Source: Costus lasius | Taxonomy: Eukaryota; Streptophyta; Magnoliopsida; Zingiberales; Costaceae | Direction: 5' to 3' | DNA: 64,000 nt | NCBI GenBank assembly: GCA_027563935.2 | Contig: CM050454.1 | Coordinates: 77,830,596-77,894,595 of the forward strand | In this document: positions 59,971 through 64,000 of the stretch, in pieces | Position numbering within the stretch: the stretch's first letter is position 1 | How the letters are laid out: every line of letters begins with the position of its first letter | The notes under the pieces: generated by a model | Database searches by the model: none | Told to the model about the DNA's origin: nothing | Seen by the model: only the letters and a program-made list of their open reading frames with translations | Translations under genes and position numbers: made by a program

Positions 59971-61623
59971 TGTTGGGGTATGCCCTTAAGGCTAATGTTT
60001 GAGGCCTTGGGTTATTATCAGTATCATGTATAAACTATGTTTTATAAAGGCAATTGTTGTTATTCAGGTTGTTACATTATCTGCTGCTATTATGTATACT
60101 TCTGAATAATGTCTCAATAGTGTTCAGCTTGGCTGACATGCAGTATTGTCCTTAGTCGAGATATCTTGGTGAACATGAGACAGCCTTGATATGATAGAGA
60201 CTAATATGTGTTCTGATCTTATAGGATGCTTCGAGCATACAATAAGATTTAGACACATAGGTGCATTGGATGTACTGGACTGACCCTACTTAGGATATTC
60301 AATTGTTTGTCACAATGTGAATAAATCCTTATAAGCAAGCAAGTGGTATATTCCCTCTAACTTGAGATCACTTGTGTTTCTAAATGATGATTGGCATTGT
60401 CTTGAGGTAGTTCAATATCATTTGAAAAATAATGGTTAAGGATTATCTTGGATGGTGACCATGAGTCATGTTAGGACACTAGTGATAGATATAGGATTGC
60501 CTCTCCTAATTGGAGTGTGATGTTCTAAAGGGGCCCCCTGGATGAGATGGTTGTGAAAGTGTATGGCCATACCCAGATGACTATGATCATCTGATCTAAC
60601 CATTCTCATCATGTTGGAATTACAGGCTTGACACGCTTATCCAACGAGAACATCCAGTGGCAAAGGGAACATGTATACTGAGTGAGTTGGATTCACACTT
60701 GTGCTGTGATTTGGGAGTAGTCTTGGAAGACTCTTTCCTTCATATCGGGAGACAGTGATGTGTTGCTAGATACCCCTCTCTGATCGTGATAACGTAAGTT
60801 ATCGTTACCGACAATAAAGGAAACCCTCAGGGTCGCACAATTTGATGATATGGCTTACTTATGTCAGATCGTGTGGACTGGAATTATTCTAGTTCAGTTT
60901 AAAGCAATTTAAACTCTGATTGGAAGTGAGATCTAGTCTGATCATGTTTGATTGATTAGGACATATGATCGATAAGCTTCGATCGGGAGAATTGATTCTT
61001 GATCATAAAGATCAAGAGGTTCAATAAGATGTGTGGTTGGATCTTGAACCATTTGGTTCAATTAGATCAAAACCAGGGATTGTTTGATTTGGTCCTTGAA
61101 CCAAATGACATTGAACCGGTTCACTTAGTGTGAACGCATGGTTCAATTTAAGAGGGAGGTTTCGGTTGGTTCACTTAAGGTGAACGCATGTGAGTAATGA
61201 AGGGAGTTTCAATTTTGATACTTACCATATTTGGAAGCCGCAACTTTCCTATGGTGAAAATCGGTTTTGAAACCTCTTCTACTCTCATCCTCCTCTCGCA
61301 TCTCTTCTTGATCTTCACGCAAGGAAGAAAAACAGGCCAAGGGGGTGCACATCTTGTCTCCAAGTTTCGATCAAGGACTCCTTAGTGCCTTGCTAGCACA
61401 AAAGCACCAGGAAGAAGCCATCAACATCTTGTGTGTGATTCCTTTGGAGAAGAGACGCCTTTCCCCTTTCTTCTTCCAAGCCGCTACTCAAATCTATGGC
61501 CATGGTAATGCTTCAACTTATCCTTGTATGGTTGATTATATCTCAAGTCAAACGATCCATGAAACCTAGATTATCCGCCCACGCATACTTTAGAAATGCA
61601 TGTGACCTAGGTTTATTCTTTCA
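59971..61623 (+). mobile_element. Solo LTR H of the family-1 copia
   Basis: This 1,653-bp LTR begins TGTTGGGGTATG and ends TTTATTCTTTCA. The duplication is TTTAC at 59966-59970 and 61624-61628. It has no internal region, primer site or polypurine tract, so it is a solo LTR left by LTR-LTR recombination. It is the most diverged family member in the window. Comparison with the 5' LTR of G confirms the insertion; 21 bp present there next to the site are missing here. Confidence 0.93.
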
Positions 61624-61628
61624 TTTAC

Positions 61629-63087
61629 ACTACCGTATTTTCATTTTTGAACGTGACTCCACAGTCAATTTTGAAGCATGATTTTTGCGGAGAAGATTGC
61701 GGACGATCCAGACCTTTAAATTTGATGCCGTAAGAAGAAGAAGAAGGAGTGCCTGCGAGGAGGAGAACACGCCAAGGGCGAAAGCCCTAATTTTCGTCCA
61801 CTATGGAGCGAGAAATCGAGTTACATGCCACCGCCTTAGGGTTCGCCGCCGGGAAACGTACAGGCTATTTTCAGCCATGAAATTTTAGTGAAAGCTACGC
61901 ATAGAGGAGGAGAAGGTGCTTCAGAAGTTTCAGAGTGAAAGGAGGTCAATCGGAGAAGAAATCAACAACAAACCGATCGCTGGCATTGTTCATGCGTGTG
62001 ATTATGGATCTAATTTTTATTACAGCCATGTGGTTATTTGTTCTTCCCCTTTCTTTTCGATTTCTGACACTTAAACACTATGGATTACTGTAATCTTTTC
62101 ACCATGCTAGCTTAAACACTCTTTGGGACATGGGGGAGTAATTCCCTTTGATTTTCATAATGACTAGATACTTTTTGCTTTCATCATGATCATTCTACTT
62201 TGATAATTTTACCTATGCGATTATTACTCTAAGATTCTCCTTAGTTTACTTTTTCATCATAATTTAGATTTTTCGCAATGAGGACCAAAAGGTGATTTGC
62301 TTGAGAACTTAGAACCCTAAAATTGATTAATAGGAACTCACCGTAAGAAATTAGGTTAAGTTCTTATTTCTTGATTTTAGTAGTTTAAATTGCCATGATG
62401 ATAATTATGAACCTAGGATTGAGTTATTGTGTCAGACGTGGAGATGTTGCATGAAAGTGAGGGATTAGAACATTGGAGAACCATAGGTAGAACTTGTGTT
62501 GAGACTCGGATGCACGAAAGTGATCCTTGAGTTTCCATTCGAGGCGATCAACTTAGAACTCGAATGCACGAAAGTGATCCTCGAGTTCTTTATTTGATGA
62601 TTTACTTATCATTAGCTTGCGATAAATCTTACACGAAAGCGAGGGTTGGTCTCTTCATGGTTATCTGCACGAAAGTGAGTTAATCTCTTTACAAAGTAAA
62701 TTATGCCTTTATCATAATAGAATTTGATTGATGAATATCCTTATATATCTAGTCATGAAAATTAAAGTGAATGAAACCCTAGTCCCAGTTTCTCTCTGAT
62801 AGTATTTTCCCGTGTGTTTTCGATCTTTACTTTGCTTTCATTTGATTGCCTAGATAGGAAGAAATCAATTATTGGTACTTGACAACATAGGTCCCTGTGG
62901 ATTCGATTCTTTATTACTTCGAGTATCGGTTCACTTGCGGACACTACAAGTTTAGGGACAACAAGTTTTTGGCGCTGTGTCAGGGAGTGACAAAAGTGCC
63001 TATATGCCAACACTTAGGTTTTGGCCGCGACACCTGAAATAAGTCGACCTACTTGTATTCATAAGTGTGCCCTTTCGGATCACAACA
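61629..63087 (+). repeat. Ath-G 3' LTR, part 2
   Basis: It resumes the LTR after H and is uninterrupted across the point where F entered the 5' copy. It has the relic primer-site-like TGGCGCTGTGTCAGGGA at 62970-62986 and ends GATCACAACA. CATGT (63088-63092) follows and matches the left flank of the element. Confidence 0.92.
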
Positions 63088-63092
63088 CATGT

Positions 63093-63240
63093 ATGATTAA
63101 ATAGTATTTGCTAATTGGAGGTTAAGCAAATTTATTTGAATATTTTATTCATGCTCGACCAAGTTTGGCTAATATATTTAATTGATTTATTCATTATGTG
63201 GCCCACGCACATTCTTCATTATATTTAATATATTCATTAT
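63093..63240 (-). repeat. LTR I, part 3 (probable distal end)
   Basis: This AT-rich segment follows the right-hand CATGT of Ath-G and is joined to 33773 once G is removed. It probably contains the far end of LTR I, but the exact edge with copy J (about 63230-63245) is not resolved. Confidence 0.4.
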
Positions 63241-64000
63241 GTAGAACCTTTGTTGAGACTCGGATGCACTAAAGTGATCCTTGAGATTCTACTTGAGATG
63301 ATCAACTTAGGATTCGGATGCACGAAAGTGATCATTGAGTTATTTGATTGATGATTTACTTATTTTCAGCTTGGGATAGATCTTGCGCGAAAGCGAGGAT
63401 CGGTCCCTGCATGATTGTCTGCATGAAAGTGAGATAATCCTTTTATGAAGTAAATTATATCTTTATTATGATAAAATTAGACTAACGACCTTTTATTCAT
63501 ATCTAGTCATTAAAATTAAGGTGGATGAAACCCTAGTCTCAGTTCTCTCTCTGATTTCATGTTCTTTCTAACATTAACTTGCATTATAATCGATTGCTTA
63601 GCTAGTATTCGTGCACTTAACATGTAGGTCTCTGTGGGTTCGATATATTTCTTTATTATTTTGAGTATTCGTGCACTTGCAGACTACAACAAGTTTTGGG
63701 CGCCGTTGCCGGGGACCTTAGTTTTGTTAATATCACAATAGTTGTTAGTATTGCTAGTCTAAGTTTTATTTGTTTCAGATTTAACTTTGTTTTCTGTTTT
63801 TGCAGGTTTTGGATATTCAGAAGTTGTGACTGAACTATGATTTCTGAAATTTTTTATTTGCTTGTGTTTTGTTGTTTTTATATATTTTGATTGATTGATG
63901 TTGGATAATCTTTCTGTTCTTGATAGATTTGAAGATATGTCTTTTAATATCACAAGGTAAGTATGAAGATGATTCATTGTGCACTCTTGCAGATAAATTG
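63241..64000 (+). mobile_element. Ath-J: truncated second Athila-like copy
   Basis: Bases 63241-63691 match the last part of the Ath-G LTR and end ACTACAACA just before the primer site at 63697. The following leader, with TTTTTGCAGG and an ATG at about 63938, matches the leader of G. The gag start is broken (MSFNITR then stop). The left part of its LTR is absent here, either lost or displaced by insertion of element I. It continues past the window edge. Confidence 0.78.
63697..63715 (+). other. Ath-J primer-binding site (tRNA-Asp type)
   Basis: TGGGCGCCGTTGCCGGGGA is the standard Athila-type site with one extra G near its start. It lies five bases after the LTR end. Confidence 0.88.

Larger units (their letters stand above)
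33779..63087 (+). mobile_element. Ath-G: Athila-like non-autonomous gypsy element
   Basis: The boundaries are set by LTRs of about 2.05 kb beginning TGATGRCACCAAAATTTAT and ending GATCACAAYA, and by CATGT at 33774-33778 and 63088-63092. Net length without F, D, E and H is about 7.6 kb. The primer site resembles the tRNA-Asp type used by Athila elements. The interior (55856-59383) has a gag remnant, a 300-residue acidic ORF and the CTTGGG-AGGCAA-CCCAAG hairpin known downstream of pol in Athila/Tat elements. There is no protease, RT, RNase H or integrase, so it must depend on a partner. The LTRs are visibly diverged, so it is older than its nested guests. Confidence 0.88.

Noticed and set aside
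61197..61888. Frames of 60-75 codons across the end of solo LTR H and into Ath-G LTR
   Set aside because: They cross a transposon boundary or lie within LTR sequence.

Overview
The window is plant nuclear DNA made almost entirely of nested LTR retrotransposons. The evidence is the Ty1/copia and Ty3/gypsy (chromovirus) polyproteins, initiator-Met and Asp tRNA primer sites, 5-bp target-site duplications (TSDs) and kilobase-long LTRs. I see no host gene, tRNA, rRNA or CRISPR array. The species cannot be named from this; a large, repeat-rich flowering-plant genome is the natural reading.

Layout, outside to inside. (1) A copia-type LTR K (minus, 1695-2492) is cut by a family-1 copia LTR (2-1694). 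(2) About 1 kb (2493-3510) is unassigned. (3) An older minus-strand LTR, I, starts at 3511 and is split twice. The first split is by gypsy element C (3605-33079, minus, TSD ATCGA), the second by Athila-like element G (33779-63087, plus, TSD CATGT). (4) C is split in its integrase by copia B (7814-26145, minus, TSD AATCT). B's own 3' LTR is split by copia A (8861-17992, plus, TSD GGATG). (5) G's 5' LTR is split by a short LTR-like insertion F (34527-54526, TSD CACGC). F holds copia D (35661-44790, plus, TSD GGCGC) and copia E (44901-54114, minus, TSD CAATT) only 110 bp apart. G's 3' LTR holds a solo copia LTR H (59971-61623, TSD TTTAC). (6) A second, truncated Athila-like copy J starts near 63241 and leaves the window.

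A, B, D, E, H and the first LTR are one copia family (LTR about 1.7 kb beginning TGTTGGGGTATGCCC). It encodes one gag-protease-integrase-RT-RNase H polyprotein of about 1,294 residues behind a leader of about 1.8-1.9 kb. Only B keeps an uninterrupted frame. A has two nonsense codons, D a 1-nt deletion, and E a 2-nt insertion plus a lost zinc-knuckle histidine. LTR pairs of A, B, D, E and C look almost identical by eye, so these are young insertions; the LTRs of G are clearly diverged and older, as the nesting requires.

Most worth a second look: the near-continuous 9-kb inverted repeat formed by D and E; compensatory base changes in leader hairpins of the copia family; the non-autonomous Athila-like element G, with a 300-residue acidic ORF and an LTR that extends past a relic primer-binding site; and B, a coding-intact copy trapped by insertion of its own relative.
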